Both the position numbers and the translations under genes were made by a program. Positions 45,748 to 53,758 of a DNA stretch of 64,000 nt are shown piece by piece; position 1 is the first letter of the stretch, and each line of letters begins with the position of its first letter. Under the pieces are notes generated by a model. The model searched no databases. It worked only from the letters and a program-made list of their open reading frames with translations, and had not been told where the DNA came from. Origin of the DNA: Pseudomonadales bacterium (lineage in GTDB: Bacteria > Pseudomonadota > Gammaproteobacteria > Pseudomonadales > Azotimanducaceae); contig JANQPF010000005.1 of the NCBI GenBank assembly GCA_028285415.1, positions 1 through 64,000 on the forward strand. Reading direction: 5' to 3'.

Positions 45748-46560
45748 ATGGCCAGTGATCTGGTAACCATTGAGGTGGCTGACGGCGTTGCCGATGTGCG
45801 CCTCAACCGCCCGGAAAAGTACAACGCGCTCAGCGGCGACATGTTCAATGCCATCATCGAAGCAGGCCAGCAGCTTGCCACCGCCAAAGAAGTGCGCGCT
45901 GTCGTGCTTTCCGGGAACGGCCGCGGATTCTGTGCCGGTCTCGATATGGAAAGCTTTGCCGGCATGGCGGGGCGTGACGAAAGCGGCGGATCCGTTGACG
46001 GGCTCTTGAGCCGAGGGGACGGCCCGGAGAACCGGGCGCAGCGTCCAGCGTACGTCTGGAAGCGACTGCCAGTGCCGGTCATCTGTGCCATGCACGGCGT
46101 TGCCTACGGCGGCGGCGCGCAGATTGCGCTAGGTGCGGACATTCGTATTGCCGCTCCCGAAACAAAAATGTCCATCATGGAGATCAAGTGGGGTCTCATT
46201 CCGGACATGAGCCTCACCCAGACGCTGCGTGACCTGGTACCGCTCGATGTGGCCAAAGAGCTGACCTTTACGGGCCGCGTGCTGAGCGCTCAGCAGGCCC
46301 TGGAACTTGGTCTCATCACCCGGATTGCCGAAGATCCCATGGCGGCCGCGATGGACCTGGCACGCGAGATTGCCGGTAAATCTCCGGACGCGGTCCGTGC
46401 GGGGAAAGCGCTCCTGGAAACTGCCTGGCATGCCGATGAGCGTACCGGGCTCGAGCTCGAAGCCAGCATGCAGGCGGCGCTCATCGGACAGCCGAACCAG
46501 CGCGAGGCCATCATGGCGAATTTCGAGAAGCGTGCGCCGGACTTTGCGGATCCCGAATAA
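45748..46560 (+). CDS. Enoyl-CoA hydratase/isomerase family protein
   Basis: A crotonase-fold protein of 270 residues. It has the oxyanion-hole segments CAGLDME and GVAYGGGAQIALGAD, and the second catalytic region IMEIKWGLIPDMS. The first catalytic Glu of mitochondrial crotonase (usually GGGxELAL) is Gln here (GGGAQIAL), a variation found in several non-hydratase crotonases, so hydratase activity is uncertain. ATG 45748 has GGGGGAAG upstream. The acyl-CoA carboxyltransferase gene follows 1 nt later and an SDR after that. Confidence 0.87.
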   Translation: MASDLVTIEVADGVADVRLNRPEKYNALSGDMFNAIIEAGQQLATAKEVRAVVLSGNGRGFCAGLDMESFAGMAGRDESGGSVDGLLSRGDGPENRAQRPAYVWKRLPVPVICAMHGVAYGGGAQIALGADIRIAAPETKMSIMEIKWGLIPDMSLTQTLRDLVPLDVAKELTFTGRVLSAQQALELGLITRIAEDPMAAAMDLAREIAGKSPDAVRAGKALLETAWHADERTGLELEASMQAALIGQPNQREAIMANFEKRAPDFADPE

Positions 46561-46561
46561 C

Positions 46562-48115
46562 ATGAGCTGGGATCCCGAAGTCAAGGAGCTCGAGCGGCGC
46601 CGTTACCTGGCCAAGCAGCAGGGCGGTAAAGAGGGAATCGCCAAGCAGCACGCCAGAGGCCGTCTGACGATACGCGAGCGGATCGACGAGGTGCTCGATC
46701 CGGGGACCTTCCGGGAACACGGCCAGGCAACAGCCAGCCCGGTTTATGACGATAACGATGAAATTGTCGAATACGTACCCGCCAACTATGTCGTTGGATT
46801 CGGCAAAATCGACAAACGTCGGGTAGTTGTCGGCGGTGAGGACTTCACGCTCAAAGGTGGCTCGCCGAACGCCGCGGGCTTGCGCAAAAGCGTCTACGCC
46901 GAGCATCTGGCCGTACAGTACAGAGTGCCACTGGTGCGCATGCTCGAGGGCGGTGGTGGCAGCGTCAAGGGCAGTGCCAAGAAGGGCGGTACCGTGGGTG
47001 AGCCCGTGTTCAGCGAGCCCCGGTTCAAGATCATTGCCGATGCGCTCGCGGCAGTGCCGGTGGTTTCTGGCGCCATGGGTGCGGTTGCGGGTTTTCCAGC
47101 AGGGCGCCTGGTTGCTTCGCACTTTTCGGTGATGACCAAACACACGGCGCAAATTCTCATTGGCGGACCGGCGTTGGTTGAACGCGCGCTTGGCGTGAAG
47201 ATGAGCAAAGACGAGCTTGGCGGCGCCGCGGTGCATGCAACGAGCGGCATTGTTGACAATCTGGCGGACGACGAACACGACGCGTTTCGGCAGATGCGCC
47301 GTTTCTTGAGCTATCTTCCGGGCAGCGTGTGGGAACGCACGCCGCGCTATGCGTGCGATGATCCGGTGGATCGCATGGAGCAGGAACTTCTGACTGCAGT
47401 GCCGCGGGAGAGCAATACGCCGTTTGACATGCGCGCGATCGTCGAGATGGTGGTCGATCAGGACAGCGTTTTTGAGATTGGCGCGTCCTATGGCCCAAGC
47501 CAGATCTGTGGCTTTGCCTGCCTCGACGGCCAGCCGGTTGGGGTGCTTGCCAACGACTGCCGTTTCTACGCCGGCGCAATGACCGCGGAAGCGGCGCAGA
47601 AGTACCGACGTTTTGTGGAAATGTGCGATACGTTCCACGTGCCCATCATCAACTTCGTCGACCAGCCCGGATTCATGATTGGCCCGGAGTCCGAACGCAA
47701 CGGCACCATTCGCTATGGCATGGCGGCGGTGGCCGCAGCCGCGCAATCGACCATTCCATGGGCGGTCATTCAGGTACACAAGGGCTTCGGGGTGGCCACC
47801 GCTGCGCACTATGCGCCGGGGAACTACGTGTTGGCATGGCCGTCGGTGGAATCAGGTGCGCTGCCGCTGGAGGGTGGCGTGGCTGTGGCGTTTCACCGCG
47901 AAATTGCCGCCGCCGAAGATCCGGATGCCAAACGCAAAGAATATGAAGACATTCTGCGTCAGGGTCGTTCGCCGTTTCCGCGCGCCGAGTCTTTTGCCGT
48001 CCACGAGCTGATTGATCCGCGCGAAACCCGGCCCATGCTTTGTGAATGGGTGGATTGGATTCAGCCACAACTCGATCAGCTGACGGGACCGGTCCATTTC
48101 GGCTTTCGGCCTTGA
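46562..48115 (+). CDS. Acyl-CoA carboxylase carboxyltransferase subunit
   Basis: A 517-residue crotonase-superfamily carboxyltransferase of the PccB/MmdA type, which moves CO2 from carboxybiotin to an acyl-CoA. Motifs include LEGGGGSVKG (first oxyanion site), FVDQPGFMIGPESER and the HKGFGVATAAHYAPG region. Family members run about 510-540 residues. It starts 1 nt after the crotonase stop at the ATG 46562; the open frame further upstream overlaps that gene. No biotin carboxylase or carrier is adjacent; the candidates are at 37220-38785, 8 kb away. Acyl-CoA specificity is not clear. Confidence 0.9.
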   Translation: MSWDPEVKELERRRYLAKQQGGKEGIAKQHARGRLTIRERIDEVLDPGTFREHGQATASPVYDDNDEIVEYVPANYVVGFGKIDKRRVVVGGEDFTLKGGSPNAAGLRKSVYAEHLAVQYRVPLVRMLEGGGGSVKGSAKKGGTVGEPVFSEPRFKIIADALAAVPVVSGAMGAVAGFPAGRLVASHFSVMTKHTAQILIGGPALVERALGVKMSKDELGGAAVHATSGIVDNLADDEHDAFRQMRRFLSYLPGSVWERTPRYACDDPVDRMEQELLTAVPRESNTPFDMRAIVEMVVDQDSVFEIGASYGPSQICGFACLDGQPVGVLANDCRFYAGAMTAEAAQKYRRFVEMCDTFHVPIINFVDQPGFMIGPESERNGTIRYGMAAVAAAAQSTIPWAVIQVHKGFGVATAAHYAPGNYVLAWPSVESGALPLEGGVAVAFHREIAAAEDPDAKRKEYEDILRQGRSPFPRAESFAVHELIDPRETRPMLCEWVDWIQPQLDQLTGPVHFGFRP

Positions 48116-48148
48116 ATCCGCACCATTAAAACAATTGGAGTAACCGAC

Positions 48149-49021
48149 ATGAGTATTTCCTTCGACGATCAAGTGGCCATTGTGACCGGCGCCGGTGGTG
48201 GTCTGGGCCGTTGTCATGCTCTGGAGCTGGCAAAGCGCGGCGCCAAGGTGGTGGTCAACGACCTTGGCGGCGCGGTTGACGGCTCGGGCGGTTCTTCTGA
48301 AGCAGCAGAGAGCGTTGTCGCGGAAATCAAGGCGGCGGGTGGTGAGGCTATTGCCAACGGCGGCTCCGTATCTGACCGCGCCGGAGCGCGCAGCATTGTG
48401 GAAGATGCGCTCAACGCCTGGGGGCGTGTCGACATCCTGATCAACAATGCCGGAATTCTGCGCGACAAGTCGTTCGCCAAGATGACGCTGGACGACTTTG
48501 AGCTCGTCATGGATGTCCATCTGATGGGCGCCGTCTATTGCACCCACGCCGTGTGGCCCATCATGCGTGAACAGAACTACGGACGTATTCTTATGACAAC
48601 TTCGCCAACGGGGTTGTACGGCAACTTCGGGCAGACCAACTATGGCGCCGCGAAACTGGGGCAGGTTGGGTTCATGCACTCACTTAAAATTGAAGGTGCC
48701 AAGAACAACATTCACACGAACACCATTGCCCCTGTTGCCGCAACGCGCATGACGGAAGACCTCATTCCCGAAGCGGCGCAGGAGCAGCTTGGGCCGGAGC
48801 TGGTCACCCCCGCCGCAATTTTCCTCGTGAGTCAGGACGCACCGAACGGCATCATTCTACAGGCGCAGGGTGGTCAGTATTCGATGGCGTGCATCGTCGA
48901 GAACGAAGGCGTCAATCTCGGCGTTGATGCGGATGCCGATGACGTGGCAGCAAGCTACGAGCGGATCGCGGATCTGACGGGCGCTAAGCCGCGCAATATG
49001 CTGCAGCTGGGCGCGCTCTGA
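48149..49021 (+). CDS. SDR family oxidoreductase, HSD17B4-like
   Basis: A 290-residue short-chain dehydrogenase resembling the dehydrogenase domain of peroxisomal multifunctional enzyme HSD17B4 and fungal Fox2: GAGGGLGRCHALELAKRGAKV with the Gly-rich motif, VNDLGGAVDGSGGSS, NNAGILRDKSF and the active site TTSPTGLYGNFGQTNYGAAK (Tyr165, Lys169). This type acts on 3-hydroxyacyl-CoA. It completes a crotonase-carboxyltransferase-SDR operon, suggesting breakdown or modification of a branched or steroid-like acyl-CoA chain. Its 3' end overlaps a minus-strand gene by 38 nt. Confidence 0.9.
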   Translation: MSISFDDQVAIVTGAGGGLGRCHALELAKRGAKVVVNDLGGAVDGSGGSSEAAESVVAEIKAAGGEAIANGGSVSDRAGARSIVEDALNAWGRVDILINNAGILRDKSFAKMTLDDFELVMDVHLMGAVYCTHAVWPIMREQNYGRILMTTSPTGLYGNFGQTNYGAAKLGQVGFMHSLKIEGAKNNIHTNTIAPVAATRMTEDLIPEAAQEQLGPELVTPAAIFLVSQDAPNGIILQAQGGQYSMACIVENEGVNLGVDADADDVAASYERIADLTGAKPRNMLQLGAL

Positions 49022-49457
49022 GGACACCCCGTGCGGGTGCCGTGCTGATGGCGGCACCTGCCTCGATGTCGAGCACCACGTAGTCTCGATCACTCGCGAA
49101 ATGCGCCTCGAGCAGCAGGCTGACCAGATCGAGATCTTCACTGGGTACAAAACGTACGCGCTTTTCGGTAATCCCGATTTGCTCGTCGTAGCAGTGGTGG
49201 GTCAGGCGGGTGACAGCCAACCGGAACGATGCGTGGGCAAATAGATTCTCGTGCTGCTGATACTCGTTTTCAGGCACCCAGACACAGGGTTCGTGGGCGT
49301 TCACCGTCAAGCCGTGTTTTTGCGTGAGCAGGTAATTCCACAACCCGAATTCGGCGTGATCGACGAATCGTTCGCTGGCCTCACCACGGCCGTTGGTCAC
49401 AACGCCGTGCATCAGCAATTGGCGCTGGCTGTCGGGTGACGACGTGTTAACCTGCAT
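48984..49457 (-). CDS. Hypothetical 157-residue protein
   Basis: I do not recognise this protein. ATG 49457 (MQVNTSSPDSQRQLLM) has GAGG upstream; the open frame to 49616 is rejected as start because that part overlaps the divergent small gene. The protein is soluble, with conserved-looking HGVVTNGRGEASERFVDHAEFGL, WVPENEYQQHENLF and a Glu/Asp-rich end. A perfect inverted repeat (49465-49487) lies over its ribosome binding region, suggesting repression. Its last 12 codons overlap the SDR 3' end by 38 nt. Confidence 0.7.
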   Translation of the reverse strand: MQVNTSSPDSQRQLLMHGVVTNGRGEASERFVDHAEFGLWNYLLTQKHGLTVNAHEPCVWVPENEYQQHENLFAHASFRLAVTRLTHHCYDEQIGITEKRVRFVPSEDLDLVSLLLEAHFASDRDYVVLDIEAGAAISTAPARGVLRARPAAAYCAA

Positions 49458-49464
49458 CTGAACC

Positions 49465-49487
49465 TCATGTGACGCTCGTTCACATGA
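49465..49487. promoter_or_regulatory. Perfect inverted repeat, candidate operator
   Basis: Arms TCATGTGA (49465-49472) and TCACATGA (49480-49487) with a 7-nt spacer. It lies between the divergent start codons at 49457 (minus) and 49528 (plus), directly upstream of the first, so it is well placed to control both genes. The symmetric form resembles TetR- or GntR-type operators, but no regulator gene of those families is adjacent. Confidence 0.65.
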
Positions 49488-49527
49488 AGTGTAGTAAAGC
49501 TCAGGAATTTGTCGTGCAGGAGTCGCT

Positions 49528-49713
49528 TTGGCCGCAGTAGTTTTGACGCTCATTCTGGCGTTCGTCATCGCAGGCGCGGTGTGGCTGATACTCGGCAGCC
49601 GTCTGCAGCTCAGCACCGATACGGATCAAAACGATCGGCTGAATTTTGCGCTCTACTACGTGGGTACGGTGCCGGTGAGCTTCGTACTCATATTTTTCGG
49701 CCTGGGCGGCTGA
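49528..49713 (+). CDS. Small membrane protein, two predicted helices
   Basis: A 61-residue protein with TTG start at 49528 and AGGAG about 7 nt upstream. Hydrophobic helices lie at about 3-24 and 44-61, separated by a polar DTDQNDRLNF loop. I do not recognise the family. The gene is divergent from the hypothetical gene at 49457 across a 70-nt region with an inverted repeat, and it converges on a 49-residue ORF with 12 nt between stops. Confidence 0.68.
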   Translation: MAAVVLTLILAFVIAGAVWLILGSRLQLSTDTDQNDRLNFALYYVGTVPVSFVLIFFGLGG

Positions 49714-49725
49714 CGCCGCGCACCG

Positions 49726-49875
49726 CTAGTTGTATGCGCGTACGAAACCCGAGTCCTCGTCGTCCTGGGCAAGCAGCCAGCCTGCGTCGTTGCCGATTGG
49801 CTCTGGTTCGGCAGGCTCAGGGGTTTCGCCATGAGGCTGGGGGGTTTGCACTTCGCTGCGTCTTGGATCATCCAT
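49726..49875 (-). CDS. Small acidic protein, 49 residues
   Basis: A short frame with ATG 49875, preceded by AGGAAG about 7 nt upstream. Residues 1-30 are Pro/Glu-rich (ETPEPAEPEPIG); the last part is NDAGWLLAQDDEDSGFVRAYN. The acidic, low-complexity start and conserved-looking C terminus suggest a real small protein, perhaps a binding adaptor or antirepressor. I do not recognise it. It converges with the small membrane-protein gene. Confidence 0.5.
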   Translation of the reverse strand: MDDPRRSEVQTPQPHGETPEPAEPEPIGNDAGWLLAQDDEDSGFVRAYN

Positions 49876-49940
49876 TGTTTTCTTCCTAGAAAATGCCTAA
49901 CAAGTACTTCCTGATCTCCAGGACCTGCCGGTTGGATGTC

Positions 49941-49977
49941 GGAAGGTCCGTAAGAGACCTTCCCAAAAAGAAGGTCT
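49941..49977. repeat. Three-arm sequence able to form two mutually exclusive hairpins
   Basis: GGAAGGTC (49941-49948) can pair with GACCTTCC (49956-49963), and AGACCTTC (49955-49962) can instead pair with GAAGGTCT (49970-49977). The middle arm is shared, so only one hairpin can form at a time, as in attenuators. Neither hairpin has the T-run needed for an intrinsic terminator on either strand. It lies between two short minus-strand ORFs. Confidence 0.6.
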
Positions 49978-49978
49978 G

Positions 49979-50068
49979 CTATTTGCGCTTTGCCACCAGC
50001 ACGCGCGCCGTCGCTGCGATGCTGAGCATCACGGCGTGAATGGCGATGTGCGGGTTCGTGTTATGCAA
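49979..50068 (-). CDS. Possible leader or small peptide, 29 residues
   Basis: A short frame with TTG start at 50068, AGAGG placed about 8 nt upstream, and stop at 49979-49981. The peptide is basic at the end (ARVLVAKRK) with a hydrophobic middle (AVMLSIAATA). Its stop lies two bases before the alternative-hairpin arms, which is how leader peptides are placed in attenuators. There is no independent proof of translation, so this is tentative. Confidence 0.25.
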   Translation of the reverse strand: MHNTNPHIAIHAVMLSIAATARVLVAKRK

Positions 50069-50088
50069 AACAGACCTCTTTTCGTGTT

Positions 50089-50106
50089 GTCCGCATCGAT
50101 GCGGAC
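50089..50106. promoter_or_regulatory. 18-bp perfect palindrome
   Basis: GTCCGCATC and GATGCGGAC meet without a gap, 21 nt upstream (minus direction) of the 29-residue ORF and about 140 nt upstream (plus direction) of the methyltransferase gene. No T-tract follows. It may be an operator or processing site; I cannot assign a factor. Confidence 0.6.
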
Positions 50107-50247
50107 GTCTGATGTTGCCCCGGTTCAGCCGAAGCAGCAGTCAATCGGCGCGGATAGTAGTGCCAAACTCACGGTTTAACAAGAGGATACGTCACAAATT
50201 TGGGGTAGGAGTAACATGCCTGGCCTGACACCAAGCGGGAGACGCTC

Positions 50248-50859
50248 ATGCAGCTACCCATTGATCCTGACAGCGTAAAGGGCTTCCTGGACCCGGCGGA
50301 GGGTTCGCGACTCTACGAACTCGCCCTCAGTGCCAGCGCACTTGGACCGTGCCTCGAGATTGGCAGCTATTGCGGCAAATCGACGCTTTATCTGGGCAGC
50401 GGCGTGCGCGCCGGCGGCGGGCAGCTGTACGCGCTCGATCATCACCGTGGCTCGGAGGAGCATCAGCAGGGTGAGGAGTATCACGACGCTGAGCTGTACG
50501 ACACTGAGCTCCGCTGTATGGAGACGCTGCCTGCGCTCAGGCGCACGCTGCACCGGGCTGATCTCGAAGACGTGGTCATACCCATTGTGGCGAGCAGCAC
50601 AATTGCCGGCAGGTACTGGCAGACGCCGCTGAGCCTGGTGTTCATCGATGGCGGCCACAGCCTGGAAACCGCGATGACAGACTATCAGACGTGGGTTGGG
50701 CATATCTGCCGGGGTGGGTATCTGGCGATTCACGATATCTTCGATAACGAAAGCCTTGGCGGACAGGCGCCGCACGAAATCTACAGGCTCGCGCAGGCCT
50801 CAGGTCTCTTCGAGACGCTTCCCATGACCCGGACCCTTGGCGTGTTACGACGCTGTTAG
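50248..50859 (+). CDS. Class I SAM-dependent methyltransferase
   Basis: A 203-residue soluble protein with SAM motif I in LEIGSYCGKSTLYLG (about 37-51), a DHHRGSEEH motif II loop and motif III-like VFIDGGHSLETAMTDYQ, the Methyltransf_24 pattern also seen in macrocin/cephalosporin hydroxylase-like enzymes. GGGAG lies just before the ATG at 50248. It faces the alpha/alpha-barrel gene and overlaps it by 15 nt at the 3' ends. Substrate is unknown; the neighbouring glycosyltransferase suggests a glycan or glycolipid. Confidence 0.87.
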   Translation: MQLPIDPDSVKGFLDPAEGSRLYELALSASALGPCLEIGSYCGKSTLYLGSGVRAGGGQLYALDHHRGSEEHQQGEEYHDAELYDTELRCMETLPALRRTLHRADLEDVVIPIVASSTIAGRYWQTPLSLVFIDGGHSLETAMTDYQTWVGHICRGGYLAIHDIFDNESLGGQAPHEIYRLAQASGLFETLPMTRTLGVLRRC

Positions 50860-51864
50860 CGGCGCGTGTGCCGTAAAGAGATGATGTCCGGGAGTGAGCC
50901 CGTACAAGGCGTCCGCCGCCAGTAGAATTGCGGCGGATGTCCAGGTTGGCCGTTCATCCGGCCAGTGGACATCGTCCTTGAAGACGTAGCCGGTCCACCA
51001 GCTGCCATCTTCGACCTGAAATCGCTGCAGGTCCTTGAAAAGCGCTCGTGCACGATCGCCGTGCCCGACGTTCAGGCAGGCCAGGATCAGCTCGCAGGTT
51101 TCCGCAACGGTGACCCACGGTTCTTCCACCACACAGCGACAACCGAGGCCCGCCTCGACGAATTCCGCCCAGCGACCGTCGAGTCGTTGGGTGGCGTGCT
51201 CGCCTTCATACACGCCGGTCAGCACGGGGTAAAACCAGTCCATCGAGAAGCGCGCTTTCGAAGGCCAGGTGCGATCGAAGAGGTGCGGCTTTTCGCGTAT
51301 GGCCTCCCCGAGGCGAGCGCGTGCCGCGAGCCAGCGCGTTGGATCGGCACCAACGAGCCGCGCAATCTCCGCGCCGCACAGCAGGCTTTTGTAGATCGAG
51401 CTGCAGCCGGTGACCAGGGCATCCCTGCTGACACCCTTCTTCGAATCGAGCGCCCAGTAGATTTCGCCTTCTGCGGTTTGCAGGCCGGTCACGAACTCGA
51501 GCGCACGTTCGACCATCGGCCAGTGCTCGATCACCGTGGCGGCGTCACGTGTGATCAGATAGTAGTGCCAGAGCCCGGTTGCCGGATATGCCACGAAGTT
51601 CGTTTCCGCGCGGGTGGCGTCGGCAGCATGGGTATCTTCGTACGCCGCGTACCAAGCGCCGTCTGCCCGTTGCATGGCTGCCAGCCAGCCGAAGCCGCGC
51701 CGCGCCTCGTGGAAGTATCCGCCGATGGACAAACCCATGATGGCCTCGACGTGATCCCAGGGATCGACGATGCCACCGGCAAACCAGGGCAGCGCGCCAG
51801 ACGGCAGCTGCAACTGGACAATGTAGCGGGCGGTGCTGGCGAGGCTGGCGGGATTGTGGGTCAT
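50845..51864 (-). CDS. Alpha/alpha-barrel protein, prenyltransferase/terpenoid-cyclase-like
   Basis: A 339-residue protein with repeated aromatic helical hairpins of the squalene-cyclase/prenyltransferase toroid fold (QLQLPSGALPWFAGG, ADGAWYAAYEDT, QVEDGSWWTGYVF, RPTWTSAAILLAADALYG). I see no DXDD cyclase motif, so cyclisation is not supported; such barrel proteins are often annotated prenyltransferase without known activity. It is the last gene of a glycosyltransferase-methyltransferase-barrel operon with 4-nt overlaps, and overlaps the opposite methyltransferase by 15 nt. Confidence 0.82.
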   Translation of the reverse strand: MTHNPASLASTARYIVQLQLPSGALPWFAGGIVDPWDHVEAIMGLSIGGYFHEARRGFGWLAAMQRADGAWYAAYEDTHAADATRAETNFVAYPATGLWHYYLITRDAATVIEHWPMVERALEFVTGLQTAEGEIYWALDSKKGVSRDALVTGCSSIYKSLLCGAEIARLVGADPTRWLAARARLGEAIREKPHLFDRTWPSKARFSMDWFYPVLTGVYEGEHATQRLDGRWAEFVEAGLGCRCVVEEPWVTVAETCELILACLNVGHGDRARALFKDLQRFQVEDGSWWTGYVFKDDVHWPDERPTWTSAAILLAADALYGLTPGHHLFTAHAPLTAS

Positions 51865-52580
51865 AGCTCGTTCACGAAATACATGACAACGCTTTTGCCC
51901 ATGATGGGATTGAAAATTCGATCGAGCAATCTCGTCAGCGGCGGTTGCTGCATCAGGTCCCAGACGAGAAAGCGGTGATAAACCTGCACGGGCTTCGCCG
52001 TTTCACCGCGCTCCCAGAGGAGACAGCGCAGCCACCAGTACGGCACGTGCAGGCTGTGCGCCCAGTGCCGACGGTAGCGCCGCATGTGCTGACGCTCGAC
52101 GGCGTTTCTCAGCTCGCTCGCGGTAAAGATGCGCACGTGACCACCTTCCGCTTCGTGGTAAGCGTCTGACAGGCGCCAGCAGATCCACTCAGGAACGAAG
52201 CGCGGCACGCTGACGGCAAAGAGTCCGCCGGGTTTCAGCACTCTCTTGATCTCAGTCAGGAAAGACTGGTATTCGGGGATGTGTTCCAGCACTTCCGCGC
52301 AGATTACTTTGTCGAAGCTGTTGTCTTTGAACGGCAGGGCATGGCCGCTGCCGTGCACGAAGGTGCAGCTTTTTCCCTCGGGCACATCGTCGCCAACAAA
52401 CGCCTCGAGGCGCTGACGCGCGGTGTTGAGATCCCGTTCGCTCAGGTCCAGGCCAATAACGTGCACGTCGGCACTCAGGTACGCGCTGATGGCGTGACGG
52501 CCTTCACCGCAGCCGAGGTCCAGCACGCGGTCTCCCGGCTGCAGGGGGAAGTCGTCAAAATTGATCGTCTCGAGGCTCAT
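51861..52580 (-). CDS. Class I SAM-dependent methyltransferase
   Basis: A 239-residue Methyltransf_11/25-type enzyme: motif I RVLDLGCGEGRHAI (about 18-31), the acidic LDLSERDLN loop, motif II FDKVICAEVLEHIPEYQ and LKPGGLFAVSVP. It is the middle gene of the operon, with start overlapping the glycosyltransferase stop by 4 nt and its stop overlapping the barrel gene start by 4 nt. Substrate unknown, likely a sugar or lipid product of the neighbouring glycosyltransferase. Confidence 0.9.
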   Translation of the reverse strand: MSLETINFDDFPLQPGDRVLDLGCGEGRHAISAYLSADVHVIGLDLSERDLNTARQRLEAFVGDDVPEGKSCTFVHGSGHALPFKDNSFDKVICAEVLEHIPEYQSFLTEIKRVLKPGGLFAVSVPRFVPEWICWRLSDAYHEAEGGHVRIFTASELRNAVERQHMRRYRRHWAHSLHVPYWWLRCLLWERGETAKPVQVYHRFLVWDLMQQPPLTRLLDRIFNPIMGKSVVMYFVNEL

Positions 52581-53758
52581 GCGGCGACGCGCGCCTTGAT
52601 GAGATCATGGTAGTGTGCGGAAAGCGTTTGAGCGGTCTTCTGCCAGTCGAATTCCCGGGTCATGCGCACCCTGCCCGCGTTGCCAAGCGCGTGCCGTCTG
52701 GCCGGGTCACGCAGCAGCGCTGCTATCGCCTGGGCGAGCGCGGTTGGGTTGCTGTGGGGCACGACAATCCCGGCATCCCCCACCACCTCCGGTAACGCGC
52801 CGCCGTCGGTCGAGACGACCGGCACGCTGCAGGCCATGGCTTCCGCTGCTGGCAGTCCGAAGCCTTCGTATTCGGACGGAACCACCGCAAGCGTCGATTC
52901 CGCATAACGGGCGACGATTTCGGCTGTGCCGACGCCATGTAAAAACTCGATGTGGCCGCCGACGCCGAGGTCGTTGATCAGTTTCTCGGTGGCGCCTTCG
53001 GGTTTGGGTTTGCCGATGAAGGTCATCCTCAGTTCGGGAAACTCGGCGACCAACGTTTTCAACGCCGGGATGAGGTGCTGGGTACCTTTGAGCGGCTGGT
53101 CGGCGGACGCGGTAGTGATCAGTTTGCAGGGTGCGCGGCAGATGTCAGGTAGCGGTCGAAATTCGTCGCAGTCAACGCCGTTGTACACCACCTGGATGCG
53201 CGCGGGATCGACCTCGAAGTCCCGGGCAATATCGGCTTTGGCACGCTCGCTCACCGTGACGATGTGTGCCAGTCGCCGTGCAACCCGGGTCTGCATGCGC
53301 AGGAATAGATGCCAGCGCCGTATGAGAAGACGCATGTCCCACTCATCGGTATTGGCAAGCGCAATCTCGAGATCCTTGGTGATCGGATGATGGATGGTGG
53401 TGACCAGCGGCAGACCCAGCCGCGGCAGGCGAGCGACGCCCCAGCTCAGCGTCTGGTTGTCGTGCACGATGTCGTAGTCACCGGCGTGTGCGCGTAGATA
53501 CTGATACACACGTCGTCCGAAGGTGTAGGGCTCCGGAAAACCGCCGCTCACCATGGAAGCCCACTCGAACGTATCGGTGAACGATTTCAGATGGCGGGGC
53601 CGTAGTGCGCGTGCGGGGGACGCTTCGTCGAAGAGGTTGAGCCCCGGCAGCTTGATGAGCTCAACGGACGGATCGAGCTCTGGGTAAGGCTCGCCGGAGA
53701 TGACGTGCACACGGTGACCGAGCGCGGCCAGGGCGCGCGATACGTACTTGAGATACAC
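52577..53758 (-). CDS. Glycosyltransferase family 4 (start uncertain)
   Basis: A GT-B glycosyltransferase of the GT4 family, at least 393 residues. The C-terminal half has the donor-site segment PSEYEGFGLPAAEAMACSVPVVSTDGGALPEVVGDAG. The first usable start codon is GTG 53758, but the frame is open upstream to a stop at 53891-53893 and reads RIALLGYRSNPFSGGQG just before it, the conserved GT4 N-terminal strand and glycine loop. No ATG, GTG or TTG exists in that extension. The true start is therefore non-canonical, or there is a frameshift with the ATG at 53894. It heads an operon with a methyltransferase and the barrel gene. Confidence 0.88.
   Translation of the reverse strand: MYLKYVSRALAALGHRVHVISGEPYPELDPSVELIKLPGLNLFDEASPARALRPRHLKSFTDTFEWASMVSGGFPEPYTFGRRVYQYLRAHAGDYDIVHDNQTLSWGVARLPRLGLPLVTTIHHPITKDLEIALANTDEWDMRLLIRRWHLFLRMQTRVARRLAHIVTVSERAKADIARDFEVDPARIQVVYNGVDCDEFRPLPDICRAPCKLITTASADQPLKGTQHLIPALKTLVAEFPELRMTFIGKPKPEGATEKLINDLGVGGHIEFLHGVGTAEIVARYAESTLAVVPSEYEGFGLPAAEAMACSVPVVSTDGGALPEVVGDAGIVVPHSNPTALAQAIAALLRDPARRHALGNAGRVRMTREFDWQKTAQTLSAHYHDLIKARVAA

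Noticed and set aside
46511..47809. Minus-strand ORF (432 residues) over the carboxyltransferase
   Set aside because: It lies antisense to the PccB-like gene, with no recognisable motif and biased composition.
50965..51978. Plus-strand ORF over the barrel protein gene
   Set aside because: It is antisense to the alpha/alpha-barrel gene and has no motif.
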